DNA from: JAFLCM01 sp964510955
Lineage (GTDB): Bacteria > Planctomycetota > Phycisphaerae > Phycisphaerales > UBA1924
Length of the DNA: 53,817 nucleotides
Assembly: GCA_964510955.1 (NCBI GenBank)
Contig: CAZEDW010000029.1
Span: 1 to 53,817 of the forward strand
Direction: 5' to 3'
How positions within the stretch are numbered: the stretch's first letter is position 1; every line of letters starts with the position of its first letter. The position numbers and the translations under genes were made by a program. The notes beneath the pieces are model-generated. The model made no database searches. It had not been told where the DNA came from and worked only from the letters and a program-made list of their open reading frames with translations. Of this stretch, positions 1-8,308 are shown one piece after another.

Positions 1-6
1 ACGCCA

Positions 7-1530
7 TCAGGCTGTAGGGGTGTGATTCCGCCATAGGATGATCTGGACAAAGCAATACTCGAACGCGATTTCCTCGGCGTTGGAAAGGCCAAAGCTGTTG
101 ACTTCCGAGGGGTCGTGAATGGGGGCGCCGCCCGTGCCCTTGTTGTCGCTCGACGAAACGGCGCCGGTAAACACGCCCTGCCAACAAAGATACTCACTGT
201 AAGACACGGACGGCACGTTGATGACGGTGTCGGGCGCCGATCCGGTCGGCTCGCTGAAACTCCGGTAGGTGCGCGGCGTCGTCTGGCTGAGCAGGTAGAG
301 CTTCGAGGCGTGACCGTGGATCGCCAGCGGGAGCTTCGAGACCGAGCCGTACCCCAGCGCGGACGGGAGCGAGGTGAACTGCCCGTCGGTCTGGCCCCCG
401 CCGGTCTGGAAATCGATTGGTACACCGCCGACAAGGACGTTGCCAAGGATGCGCCCGCCGGGGTAGGCGTTGTTGTTGGCGTTGACGACGAGCAGCGCTT
501 CCAAGCCCCCGGACTGACAGTTGGGCGTCGTCGTGCCCGGCGTGTAGGCCGGAAGACTGATGGTCGAACCGGCGGTGAGTGAGCCGCCGAGCCACACCAG
601 GGGGAAGTGCTGTACGCCCTCGAAGTAGTCGCCGGGCGCGGCGTTCCGCTGCGGCACGCAGGGGTCGTTCGCGCCGCTGTTGTAGGCGCTGACCGTTCCG
701 CGCAGGCCCCCGCTGAGGTTCATGGTCCCCGTGAAATCGCCGCCAATCTGCAGCGCCGGGGCGCCCACCCCGATATTGCCGTAGACCATGTCGAACATGC
801 TGGCGTTGACCTCGCCGGTGAAGTTGCCCTCGACCGCGAGGTTGCCGATGAGCATGTTGGGGTGCCAGGAGAGGTTGCCCAAACGGAGATTGGTGGCGCT
901 GCCGAAGCCGGTGGCGGCGCTCTTGTCGTACACACCCAGCGTGTCGCGACAGGAGATGGTGACGGGGTTCTGGGCCGAGGGGCCGACCACAGCGGAGGCG
1001 ATGAGGGTCTTGATGAAGCCGTAGTCGTTTCGGATGTTGGCGCGGATCGTGCCGTTTGCGAAAACGAGCTTCTCGATGTCCGCGTCGCTCGGCCCCGTCA
1101 CTTCGATCGGACCCAGCAGATCGCCGCCGCTCGATTTCAACTCGATGTTGACGCCGGCCACGCGCACTCCGCCACCGGTCGACGCGGTGCCGATGTCATC
1201 GTCCGCGATGAAGTCGCCGATCCTGAGCGTCGTTGTGCCCGTTGACGGCCCGATGCTCTCTACAGTAAGTGGTCGGTTGTCGGGATCGGTTGACACAACG
1301 ACGGTACTCGACGACGCCGAGTGGATGTACTCGATCGTCTCGTGCGCTGTCGCTTGGATGGTGTAGTTCCCCGAAGCCCCGGTCCCGAAATCGACGTGCC
1401 ACTTACCCGTCGTTGGATTTTGCCCCCACGTCACGTTGGTGTTGGGGCTAACTGAAAACGCGCCGAGAGCGCCGGCCGAACACACAATGGCCGCGACGCT
1501 CACGAAGAGCGTCTTGATGCTCGTCTTCAT
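7..1530 (-). CDS. Large secreted protein of unknown function (507 aa)
   Basis: Not recognised as a named family. The first 24 residues are a clear Sec signal peptide (MKTSIKTLFVSVAAIVCSAG followed by ALGAF). The rest is rich in Gly, Ser, Thr and Asn, with repeated short beta-strand-like blocks (for example NLRLGNLSW, GNLAVEGNFTGEV, IGGDFTGTMNLSGG). This suggests a right-handed beta-helix or similar extracellular fold. There is no TM anchor and no dockerin. The start is set by a strong Shine-Dalgarno (AAGGAGG, 7-8 nt before the ATG). The gene overlaps the 3' end of the upstream FGE-like gene by about 83 bp in another frame, so translational coupling is likely. The stop codon lies at 7-9, so the gene is complete. 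Function unknown. Confidence 0.8.
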   Translation of the reverse strand: MKTSIKTLFVSVAAIVCSAGALGAFSVSPNTNVTWGQNPTTGKWHVDFGTGASGNYTIQATAHETIEYIHSASSSTVVVSTDPDNRPLTVESIGPSTGTTTLRIGDFIADDDIGTASTGGGVRVAGVNIELKSSGGDLLGPIEVTGPSDADIEKLVFANGTIRANIRNDYGFIKTLIASAVVGPSAQNPVTISCRDTLGVYDKSAATGFGSATNLRLGNLSWHPNMLIGNLAVEGNFTGEVNASMFDMVYGNIGVGAPALQIGGDFTGTMNLSGGLRGTVSAYNSGANDPCVPQRNAAPGDYFEGVQHFPLVWLGGSLTAGSTISLPAYTPGTTTPNCQSGGLEALLVVNANNNAYPGGRILGNVLVGGVPIDFQTGGGQTDGQFTSLPSALGYGSVSKLPLAIHGHASKLYLLSQTTPRTYRSFSEPTGSAPDTVINVPSVSYSEYLCWQGVFTGAVSSSDNKGTGGAPIHDPSEVNSFGLSNAEEIAFEYCFVQIILWRNHTPTA

Positions 1531-2596
1531 GGTGTCGCCTCCTTGGAAGGAAGGTGAAAATCAAAGCGCCGGGCATCAACGCGATACCTGGCGATGGGAC
1601 TGATGATGCAAGACGGAGCCCATACCCTGGCTCGTTCGGTGTGCCTATGGAGGCGTACTCCAACTGATCCGAATAATCGATGGACCCGCTGAAAGCAGCC
1701 GAGCCCTTTGCATATGGAAGCGATCCCAGGATGTCCGACTGCTGACCCGAACCAAGCCACTCGACGACGCCACCGGAGTTGTCCAGCAACCCCCAGGGCG
1801 ACTGGACGCTTAGATACGACCCCACATCGAGCGCGTTGGGCTGGCCATGGGACACTCCGGCGTTGGTTTGCCCCCCCTCGCTCGGTAGTCCGGGGATCAA
1901 GGGCACATCGCTCTTGCCCGGGTACCGCCAGTAGCCTTCCTGCCCGTCGCCGTACTTGTTCGGGTCGTAGTACGCCCCCTTAATCCATTCATCCAGCGAA
2001 GGAATCCAATACTTCGCACTGTCCGTGTGTTGGATCACATGATTGAAAGACCCATCGGGATTGCGCGTGAACGTCGAGGTGTCGTACACGCCCTGCTCAA
2101 AGGCTTCGCGCCTGGCGGCTTTGCCGTTCTGGAGCCAGTTGCAGTACCGAGCGGCGTACTCCCACGACATGGTGGCCGGGTACTCCGGGTGCGCGTAGCC
2201 GACCGTCACCGGGTTGAATCCGGCGCCGGTGAAGGCCACATCCGGGAAGTGGAAGCCGTGATACGGCAGGTAGGCTTTGACAAACTCGAGCCACTGACCG
2301 CGTGTGATCTCGGTTTGGGTAAGTCTGAACTCATAGCCCACCGAGCCTGCCGAGGGGCGCCACGCCGGGAGTAGCGGAGCCTCACTGGGCAGTGTGCCGC
2401 GATTGCCGGCGGCGCCGACGGTCTTCCAGGTGAGGCCGTAGTCGGGTGGCGGGCCGTCGGTGATCGCGGCGCCGCAGGCCGGCGCGACGCCGATGAGCAT
2501 CGCAAGCAAGAGGATCAGGAGCACTGACTTCGCAGAGCCGAAGTCAGTGGCACGGGCCACCACCGCCACGATGTGGAAATGGAACAACTTCAACAT
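1448..2596 (-). CDS. Exported formylglycine-generating-enzyme (SUMF1/FGE-sulfatase) family protein
   Basis: About 382 aa. Family hallmarks are visible in order: the N-terminal TQTEITRGQWLEFV strand, YPATMSWEYAARYCNWL, WIPSLDEWIKGAYYDP, WGLLDNSGGVVEW (the usual G-L-x-D-x-x-G-x-V-x-E-W signature), and a terminal YGLRLAS. The N-terminus has a hydrophobic export segment (LLILLLAMLIGVAPACG). True FGEs oxidise a sulfatase Cys, but most exported bacterial relatives have unknown substrates, and I do not see the paired active-site Cys of genuine FGE. The start at 2596 has AGGGAG 8 nt upstream; the reading frame stays open further upstream through the 7-bp array, which I consider non-coding. The C-terminus has a PEP-CTERM-like stretch (VPSPG, hydrophobic, RRR) and then runs on 19 residues through the next gene's ribosome-binding site and start. 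Confidence 0.8.
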   Translation of the reverse strand: MLKLFHFHIVAVVARATDFGSAKSVLLILLLAMLIGVAPACGAAITDGPPPDYGLTWKTVGAAGNRGTLPSEAPLLPAWRPSAGSVGYEFRLTQTEITRGQWLEFVKAYLPYHGFHFPDVAFTGAGFNPVTVGYAHPEYPATMSWEYAARYCNWLQNGKAARREAFEQGVYDTSTFTRNPDGSFNHVIQHTDSAKYWIPSLDEWIKGAYYDPNKYGDGQEGYWRYPGKSDVPLIPGLPSEGGQTNAGVSHGQPNALDVGSYLSVQSPWGLLDNSGGVVEWLGSGQQSDILGSLPYAKGSAAFSGSIDYSDQLEYASIGTPNEPGYGLRLASSVPSPGIALMPGALIFTFLPRRRHHEDEHQDALRERRGHCVFGRRSRRVFS

Positions 2597-2730
2597 GACG
2601 AGAACTCCCTGTGCGAACGACCAAACCGCGGGCGCCCCGCCGGAAGCACGCCCGACCTGTGCACACACAGAGTACCCGCCAACTCCCCGGAGGGCCAGAA
2701 ATCCCCGTGAGAAACTAGGCGCGCAGGGTC

Positions 2731-2943
2731 GCGCTGGCCGCTGGCCGCTGGCCGCTGGCCGCTGGCCGCTGGCCGCTGGCCGCTGGNNNNNNNNNNNNNN
2801 NNNNNNNNNNNNNNNNNNNNNNNNNNNNNNNNNNNNNNNNNNNNNNNNNNNNNNNNNNNNNNNNNNNNNNNNNNNNNNNNNNNNNNGGCCGCTGGCCGCT
2901 GGCCGCTGGCCGCTGGCCGCTGGCCGCTGGCCGCTGGCCGCGC
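2731..2943. repeat. Tandem array of a 7-bp unit (GGCCGCT) with an internal assembly gap
   Basis: About seven perfect GGCCGCT units precede and eight follow a run of 100 N at 2787-2886. The round gap size suggests a scaffold gap of unknown true length inside the array. The array lies in the leader of the FGE-like gene, downstream of lgt. Because 7 is not a multiple of 3, the array is open in several frames and encodes an artificial GQRPAAS peptide repeat. I treat this as non-coding. Confidence 0.9.
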
Positions 2944-3013
2944 CGTCAAAACTGAAGTTGCCCCGTCCCCGCCGTCTCATAACAAAAAAAGCATACCCCA
3001 AGTTCGGGCCGAG

Positions 3014-4135
3014 TCAAGCGGCGGCGCGAGGAACATCCGATTGTGCTCGATCTCTTCGGCGCACGGCCCACCCCAGCAGCACCGCCCCCGCCACCACCAT
3101 CCCCACGCTCAACCACTGCCCCCGCGACAGCCCAGCGATGCGCGGCGTCGCCAAGTGCCCGTCGGGCAACCGCCAGAACTCCGTCGCCACGCGCCCCACG
3201 CCGTAGAGGATGAAGAACCACGCCAGGATCACGCCATGCGGCAGCTTCTCTGCGGCCCCCGCCCGCGCCCACAGCGCGCGCCGGATGGCCCACAGGCACG
3301 CAAGCAAAAACAATCCCTCGACCAGCGCCTGGTAAAGCTGCGACGGGTGCCGGACGCTCAAGAGTGGTTCGAGTTGTCGGGCCAGGGCGTGGTCGCCGTT
3401 CTGGATTCGTTCCACCGCCACCGCGGCGGCGTTCACGTGGCCCGGGTCCTGGCCCTGCACCAAAGGCTCCAGCACCGCCGCGAGCGTGTCGCTCTGGGCC
3501 GCATCGAGCTTCACCTCGGCCCACCGCCCCTGCTCGACCATCTCCTGAGGGAACCGCACGCCCCACCACGGCACGGGTGTGTTCGGATCGGCCGCCAGGT
3601 CTGCCGGCTGCACCATGATCTTGCCCAGCAGCTCACCGTTGACAAAGTTCGCCAGCCGCCCGAAGAAGATCCCCACCGGGGCGACCAGGCAGATGCAGTC
3701 CATCAGGTGCAGCGCCGGCGCCTTGAAGCGCCGCGCCGCCCACGCGCAGCCGAGGATGATCCCCACCATCCCGCCGTGGCTGGCCATCCCGCCGTGGAGC
3801 ACGTCGAGCACCCCCCAGAACGGCGGTGTCTTGGTGAACTCCCACAGCAACTCAGGCCGGTAGATAAGCACATACCCCAGCCGCCCCCCCACCACCGTCC
3901 CCACGATGACCGCGAGCATGAGGTCGCCGACCTGCTCGGCCGCGGGCATGATCTGGCGCCGCCGAGCCAGCCGGCTCAGCCACCACCACGCGACCAGGAA
4001 GCCCGCGACGTACGACAGCCCGTACCACCGGATGCCGAACGACTCCGTGATCCGCAGGGCAAAGGGGCTGAGGTCGTGTGTCCAGGCGGCAAGGGTGTGC
4101 ACGAGGGGAGGATACGGCCCCGCCGACCAGCGCAT
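3014..4135 (-). CDS. lgt: Prolipoprotein diacylglyceryl transferase
   Basis: Transfers diacylglycerol from phosphatidylglycerol to the lipobox Cys of prolipoproteins in the inner membrane. Diagnostic motifs are HGGMASHGG near residues 114-122 and the Lgt signature GRLANFVNGELLG near 158-170, with RHPSQLYQ near 260. Several hydrophobic helices are evident (YVAGFLVAWWWL, LMLAVIVGTVVGG). About 373 aa, longer than the usual 260-300, because of a hydrophilic insertion of about 60 residues between RFPQEM and RHPSQLYQ. I chose the ATG at 4135 because the frame stays open upstream into the divergent glycosyltransferase, where the translation is not Lgt-like. It fits a window with several lipobox-bearing precursors (for example at 35705, 36293, 40247, 46344 and 47741). 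Confidence 0.95.
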   Translation of the reverse strand: MRWSAGPYPPLVHTLAAWTHDLSPFALRITESFGIRWYGLSYVAGFLVAWWWLSRLARRRQIMPAAEQVGDLMLAVIVGTVVGGRLGYVLIYRPELLWEFTKTPPFWGVLDVLHGGMASHGGMVGIILGCAWAARRFKAPALHLMDCICLVAPVGIFFGRLANFVNGELLGKIMVQPADLAADPNTPVPWWGVRFPQEMVEQGRWAEVKLDAAQSDTLAAVLEPLVQGQDPGHVNAAAVAVERIQNGDHALARQLEPLLSVRHPSQLYQALVEGLFLLACLWAIRRALWARAGAAEKLPHGVILAWFFILYGVGRVATEFWRLPDGHLATPRIAGLSRGQWLSVGMVVAGAVLLGWAVRRRDRAQSDVPRAAA

Positions 4136-4184
4136 GGGCTGATGCACTCGGTCGACCTTCTTCTGCAACCCCGCCCGCACCGCC

Positions 4185-5165
4185 GTGCCGGGCCGCTTGC
4201 CCAATCCGGCGCGCCGACCGACGATACCGGGCGTGCCCCCGTCGCCCGAACCGCCCCTACCCCCGCCCCGCCACCCGTCGCCCTCCCACGCCGTGTGGCC
4301 CGTCGAGGGCACGCTCCCGCTCAGCGTGGCGATCATCTGCAAGGACGCCAAGGCGACCATCACCCGGACCATCAAGAGCGTGCGCGGCCTGGCCCGTGAG
4401 GTCGTGGTGCTCGACTCGGGCTCCAGCGACGGCACCATCCAGCTCCTGCACCGGCTGGGCGTCAACGCCCACCAACAGAACTGGATGGGCTACATCGCCC
4501 AGAAGAACTGCGCCCTGGGCATGTGCAGGCAGGAATGGGTGCTGTGCCTGGATACCGACGAGTCTCTCGAGCCCGACCTCCGCGTGGCGGTGATGGCGGC
4601 GCTCAACACCCCCGACCCCGGGGTCAGCGGGTTCGAGATCAACCGCAAGGTGTTCTACAAGCACAGATACCTGGAGCACGCGTGGCAGCCCGAGTGGCGC
4701 CTGCGCCTGGTCCGGCGCGGACACGCCGAGTGGGCCGGCGACACGGTGCACGAATCCCTGACCATCAAACCGGGGGCCGGGCGCGTCCAGCGTCTGGCCG
4801 GGACCATGCGCCACGACTCGATCGACTCGATCAGCGAGTTCCTGGCCCGACAGTGCCGCTACGGGCGGCTGTCGGCCCTGGCCCTGCACGGGCGCGGCGC
4901 CAAGGGCAGCGTGGCACGCCTGATCCTGTCGCCGCTGGGCGCGTGGTTCAAGCAAATTGTTCTCCGATCGGCGTGGCGCGACGGGTGGCGCGGGTGGCTG
5001 GCGGCTGGCGCGTCGGCCGTCGCGGCACTCGCCAAGCACGCCGCGCTCTTGGAAATGTCCCTTGCCCCGCACGACGCCCCGCCCGGAACCCCTCCCAGCA
5101 TCGCGCCCTCGACCTCGCAGTTGATCCCCCCGCCCGACCAGACGCACATCGAGGGACACGCGTGA
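4185..5165 (+). CDS. Family 2 glycosyltransferase, lipopolysaccharide-core (WaaE/KdtX-like) type
   Basis: 326 aa if the GTG at 4185 is used. The conserved GT-A domain starts with LPLSVAIICKDA near residue 44 and continues with VVVLDSGSSDGT near 73-84 and the metal-binding CLDTDESLEPD near 121-131. These match the WaaE/KdtX-like group that adds glucose or heptose to the LPS inner core. The acceptor here is inferred only. The C-terminal part contains amphipathic or membrane-associated stretches (LAAGASAVAALAKHAALLEM). The first 40 residues are Pro-rich and poorly conserved-looking, so the true start may be nearer 4300. Divergent from lgt, with only about 50 bp between the starts. Confidence 0.8.
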   Translation: MPGRLPNPARRPTIPGVPPSPEPPLPPPRHPSPSHAVWPVEGTLPLSVAIICKDAKATITRTIKSVRGLAREVVVLDSGSSDGTIQLLHRLGVNAHQQNWMGYIAQKNCALGMCRQEWVLCLDTDESLEPDLRVAVMAALNTPDPGVSGFEINRKVFYKHRYLEHAWQPEWRLRLVRRGHAEWAGDTVHESLTIKPGAGRVQRLAGTMRHDSIDSISEFLARQCRYGRLSALALHGRGAKGSVARLILSPLGAWFKQIVLRSAWRDGWRGWLAAGASAVAALAKHAALLEMSLAPHDAPPGTPPSIAPSTSQLIPPPDQTHIEGHA

Positions 5166-5268
5166 CGCGGATCTCGACGATGCGCGCACGCCACGGCGTG
5201 CAGGACTCATACGTCCCATCCGGCGCATGCGTCCCATGCCCCATGACCCGAATCCCAAGACGCTCCCC

Positions 5269-5982
5269 ATGGAACTCACCCTCTACCAAGTCGATTCAAC
5301 CGATGGCTGGGCCTTCGAGCCCGCCCCGCCCACCCGCCAGTGGATGGACGATTTCCCACACGGCTTCGCCTACCGCTGCATCCCCCTGCTCAGCGGCAAC
5401 CAGCTCGGCTGGGTGCTCCGCTGCCCCGTCGGGTTCTCCGCCACCTTCAAGACCGACGACCACCAGACCGGCATCCAGCTCATGTTCGACGCCAACCCAG
5501 AGCACTGGAAGCACCGGATCCTCGGTCACTTCGGTCGCGGCGTGCTCACCTTCAGCCTGCCCTGGCTCTTCCGAACCCCGCCCGGTTATGGCCTGCTCGT
5601 ACGAGGGATGAACAACTTCGTCAAGCCCGGCGCGCAGGCCCTCGACGCCTTCATCGAGACCGACTGGGCCTTCAGCACCTTCACCATGAACTGGCGCCTG
5701 CTCTACAGGGACCGCACCGTCCGCTTCGAGCAAGGCGACCCGGTGTGCCAGGTCCTGCCATACCCCAAAGACCTGCCCGAGCAGTTCACGCTCCAGCAGG
5801 CGCCGCTGGCGAGCAACGCGGAGCTGCAGGCTGATTATCAGAAGTGGAGCCAGTCGCGCCGTGAGTTCATCGACCGCAAGGACCGCTCACCCACCGAGTG
5901 GCAGAAGCAGTACCTGCACGGCACCGAGAAGCAGGGACAGGAGCAATCGCCCAAGACCAAGTGGGAGTTAGGGCGGCTCTGA
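5269..5982 (+). CDS. DUF6065-like conserved protein
   Basis: About 237 aa from the ATG at 5269 (MELTLYQVD); in-frame codons upstream at 5227 are possible but look less natural. No signal peptide or TM segment, so probably cytoplasmic. The sequence is Trp- and Phe-rich and has recognisable blocks: GWAFEPAPPTRQWMD, FAYRCIPLLSGNQLGW, FRTPPGYGLLVRG, ETDWAFSTFTMNW and VRFEQGDPVCQVLPYP. This arrangement resembles the uncharacterised DUF6065 family as I remember it; no reaction is known. The last 40 residues are charged and probably form a tail. The gene lies 103 bp after the glycosyltransferase on the same strand and may be co-transcribed with it. Confidence 0.7.
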   Translation: MELTLYQVDSTDGWAFEPAPPTRQWMDDFPHGFAYRCIPLLSGNQLGWVLRCPVGFSATFKTDDHQTGIQLMFDANPEHWKHRILGHFGRGVLTFSLPWLFRTPPGYGLLVRGMNNFVKPGAQALDAFIETDWAFSTFTMNWRLLYRDRTVRFEQGDPVCQVLPYPKDLPEQFTLQQAPLASNAELQADYQKWSQSRREFIDRKDRSPTEWQKQYLHGTEKQGQEQSPKTKWELGRL

Positions 5983-6107
5983 GCGACGCGCATCCCGGTC
6001 CTTCGCCACGCGACTGTTTTCAGGCAACCTAGGTCCGATACCGCCATCGTATTGCATATTTGTTGATAAGTGGTTGCTCTGGACCAAACCGCGTGTAGGT
6101 TCAAAGC

Positions 6108-6785
6108 GTGACCCACTTTGCCCAAGGCCGCCGCCGGGGTGGGCGTGCCGCATTCACACTTGTTGAACTGCTGGTGAGCAGCGGGCTGATCCTTTTGCTC
6201 ACGGGGATCCTGCTGCCCGCGCTGGCCCCGGCCCGCCGCGCCGCGCGCTCGGTCGATGCGCTCGCCGGCGTGCGCGATGCGTGCGCCATGGTGCACGCCT
6301 ACGCCTCGGAGTTTGACGGGCTGTTTCCCCAGGGCACGAGCCAGCCCTGGCTCAACACGACGATCTGGACCCGCGCGATGCGCCGGGCCGGCTTCGTCGC
6401 CCTCGACACCGACCTCAGCGTCACGCTCGCCGACGCCGACTCCCCGATCCCCTTGGTGCTGTCGGCCGCGGTGGTCATGGACCCGGCGCAGATGCGCCTT
6501 GGACAGACCGTGCCCAGCGAGCAGGCACGCTGCTGGCCGGTGCGTACCGGGCGCGTCGCGTCGCCCGCTGGAAAAGGCCTTCTCTACGCCAGTTGGGGCA
6601 CGCCCATCGCCGGAAGGCCCTGGTGCTGCGACCGGGCCGTCCAGTCGCCCGTGGCGTTCATCGACGGCAGCGCCGCCAACTACGCCTGGACCGACCTTGT
6701 CCCCGGCGGCGTGCTCCAGGTTCAGGACAACGTGGGCTACCCCGTCTACTCGACGTGGAACGGCGTGGAAGGCCGAGACCGATGA
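6108..6785 (+). CDS. Pseudopilin-like protein with type IV prepilin N-terminus
   Basis: 225 aa, starting at GTG 6108. A short basic leader (QGRRRGGRA) is followed by AFTLVELLVSSGLILLLTGI. This is a class III prepilin cleavage/methylation motif with the invariant Glu at +5 and a hydrophobic alpha1 helix. It is expected to be processed by a PilD-type peptidase and assembled by a type II secretion or type IV pilus system, neither of which is encoded in this window. The globular part ends in a block (FIDGSAANYAW) that recalls the C-terminal DG motif of planctomycete pseudopilins. The stop overlaps a downstream ATG (ATGA at 6782), but the next gene's better start is at 6827. Confidence 0.85.
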   Translation: MTHFAQGRRRGGRAAFTLVELLVSSGLILLLTGILLPALAPARRAARSVDALAGVRDACAMVHAYASEFDGLFPQGTSQPWLNTTIWTRAMRRAGFVALDTDLSVTLADADSPIPLVLSAAVVMDPAQMRLGQTVPSEQARCWPVRTGRVASPAGKGLLYASWGTPIAGRPWCCDRAVQSPVAFIDGSAANYAWTDLVPGGVLQVQDNVGYPVYSTWNGVEGRDR

Positions 6786-6826
6786 CGCCGCTCGCGCCGG
6801 CGGAAAAACCCAGCGGAGGCACCATC

Positions 6827-7246
6827 ATGCGTACAAAGCCGATCCTCATCTCGACACTGGCAATCGCGACCGGAGTTATCGGCTTGCGTCCGGGCGGCGC
6901 GACCGGCGCCTGCGTCCGGGTGTCCGATCCGCCCGCGTGCAGCAACGCCTGCCACCACGTCTGCCCCGCCGTCTGGACCGGCACAATCCCCGGAGACCCC
7001 AGCGGCCTCGAAGTGCCCGACAGCGACTGGGAGCCGATGCCGTGCTTCTCCTACCGGTTCGTGGTGTACGGCCCGTGCAACATCACACCGCCCAACTACG
7101 CCCCCATGGGCTGCAACGCGCCCACTTCGCCGAGCCAGTGCTGCTACCGATCTCTCGATGACGCCGGGTACCCCGACTACCTCGTCCCGGTGTACTTCGT
7201 GCCCAAGGGTGGCGCTTATCCGGCGTGTTCGACCCCCGAGCAGTAA
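6827..7246 (+). CDS. Small secreted Cys-rich protein
   Basis: 139 aa. A GGAGG Shine-Dalgarno (6815-6819) sits 7 nt before the ATG. The N-terminus is a signal peptide (MRTKPILISTLAIATGVIGL). The mature region has ten Cys (for example CSNACHHVC, QCCY), so it is probably disulfide-stabilised outside the cytoplasm. No family recognised. It follows the pseudopilin immediately and is probably in the same transcript, which suggests a role in the same surface structure or cargo. That link is inference from position only. Confidence 0.75.
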   Translation: MRTKPILISTLAIATGVIGLRPGGATGACVRVSDPPACSNACHHVCPAVWTGTIPGDPSGLEVPDSDWEPMPCFSYRFVVYGPCNITPPNYAPMGCNAPTSPSQCCYRSLDDAGYPDYLVPVYFVPKGGAYPACSTPEQ

Positions 7247-7297
7247 TCGGACCCTCGGCGCTCTCCGCCGCGGTGGCCCGGCCGCCGCGTTCGGCCG

Positions 7298-8299
7298 ATG
7301 AGGACGCCGGAGGGTCCCGCCGTGGCGCCAGCGCTGATGATCGCGATCTTGTCTGTTGCCGCTGCTCCGCCGCCGGAGCCGCCGGTGGAGATCGATGCGC
7401 GCAGCGCCCTCATCACCGCGCTGCAGTCACGCAGCCAGTACACCGGCGAGGCCCACGCGCTCTACATCGACCCCGGCACCCACCGCAAGCTGCTCGTCGG
7501 GTACGACTACAAGACCGGCGCTTGGTACCGCGCCATCGGAGAGCGTGTGGCCGGCGTCGACGCTTCGGGCAACGAGTTCAGCGGGCGCCCCCTCGCCGGC
7601 CAGGTGAAGCCCGCGCCGCCAGGGCAACGCTCACGCTTCGACGACCTGATCGAAGACCAGATCCCCTACGTCATCGGGCAGGACCTCCTGCACCGCCAGC
7701 ACCTGCTCAAAGCGGTCGCGCGGACCGAGCAGGGCGGGTTCGCCGTGTCGATCCCCTTCGAGCGCGGCGTGCGCCACGCAGAGCCGCTCGGGCCGGGGTT
7801 CGATGACTCCCGTCACACCGTGATCTATCACTTCGACGCTACCGGCCTTCTGGTCCGCGCCGAAAACGTCAACGGCACCGGCGAAGACCTCGTCTGGGAC
7901 TACTCAGACCTGGGCCGCCCCGCCCTGGGCATCGCCAAGTCCGGCGGCCTCATCGGCTACGGGCACTTCGAGCTCGCCGACCTCCGGACCTCGCCTCAGT
8001 CCGACCCTCAGCACTTCAGCGCCAAGTCGGTCGAGACCCTGGCGGCCGGAGCGCTCACCATCGCCGACGCCCAGCCGCTGTGGTTCGGGCGCTCGGTCAA
8101 CTCGATCGCCGCCGCGGCGGAGGCCCGGGCAACGAGGCTGGCCAAGGCCGGAGACCCCGCCTCGCCGACCATCGTGCACAGGGCGTCCATGGGCGACCCG
8201 CTGACCGACGCGGCGCCGGGGGGCATGCGCGGGGTGCTGATCCTGGGAGGGCTGGGCGTGATCGGGGCGGGCTGGCTGGTGTGGTGGAAGCGCCGGTGA
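7298..8299 (+). CDS. Exported protein with C-terminal membrane anchor, unknown function
   Basis: 333 aa from the ATG at 7298; a second ATG at 7337 would still give a signal segment (MIAILSVAAAP). The central part (residues 30-300) is hydrophilic and mixed alpha/beta, with no motif I can name. The last 25 residues are a typical Gly/Leu/Val TM helix followed by WWKRR, so the protein is probably anchored with its bulk outside the cytoplasm. Repeated phrases such as FDDSRHTVIYHFDATG suggest a lipoprotein- or LolA-like beta fold, but this is a guess. Convergent with rho, whose stop lies 10 bp away. Confidence 0.7.
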   Translation: MRTPEGPAVAPALMIAILSVAAAPPPEPPVEIDARSALITALQSRSQYTGEAHALYIDPGTHRKLLVGYDYKTGAWYRAIGERVAGVDASGNEFSGRPLAGQVKPAPPGQRSRFDDLIEDQIPYVIGQDLLHRQHLLKAVARTEQGGFAVSIPFERGVRHAEPLGPGFDDSRHTVIYHFDATGLLVRAENVNGTGEDLVWDYSDLGRPALGIAKSGGLIGYGHFELADLRTSPQSDPQHFSAKSVETLAAGALTIADAQPLWFGRSVNSIAAAAEARATRLAKAGDPASPTIVHRASMGDPLTDAAPGGMRGVLILGGLGVIGAGWLVWWKRR

Positions 8300-8308
8300 G
8301 CCCGGGGC

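Noticed and set aside
2731..2943. CRISPR array or repeat-protein gene
   Set aside because: There are no spacers, the unit is only 7 bp, and the GQRPAAS peptide repeat is a by-product of a 7-bp unit in an open frame.
3041..4399. 452-codon plus-strand frame
   Set aside because: It is antisense to lgt and Pro/His/Arg-rich; lgt has diagnostic motifs in the other direction.
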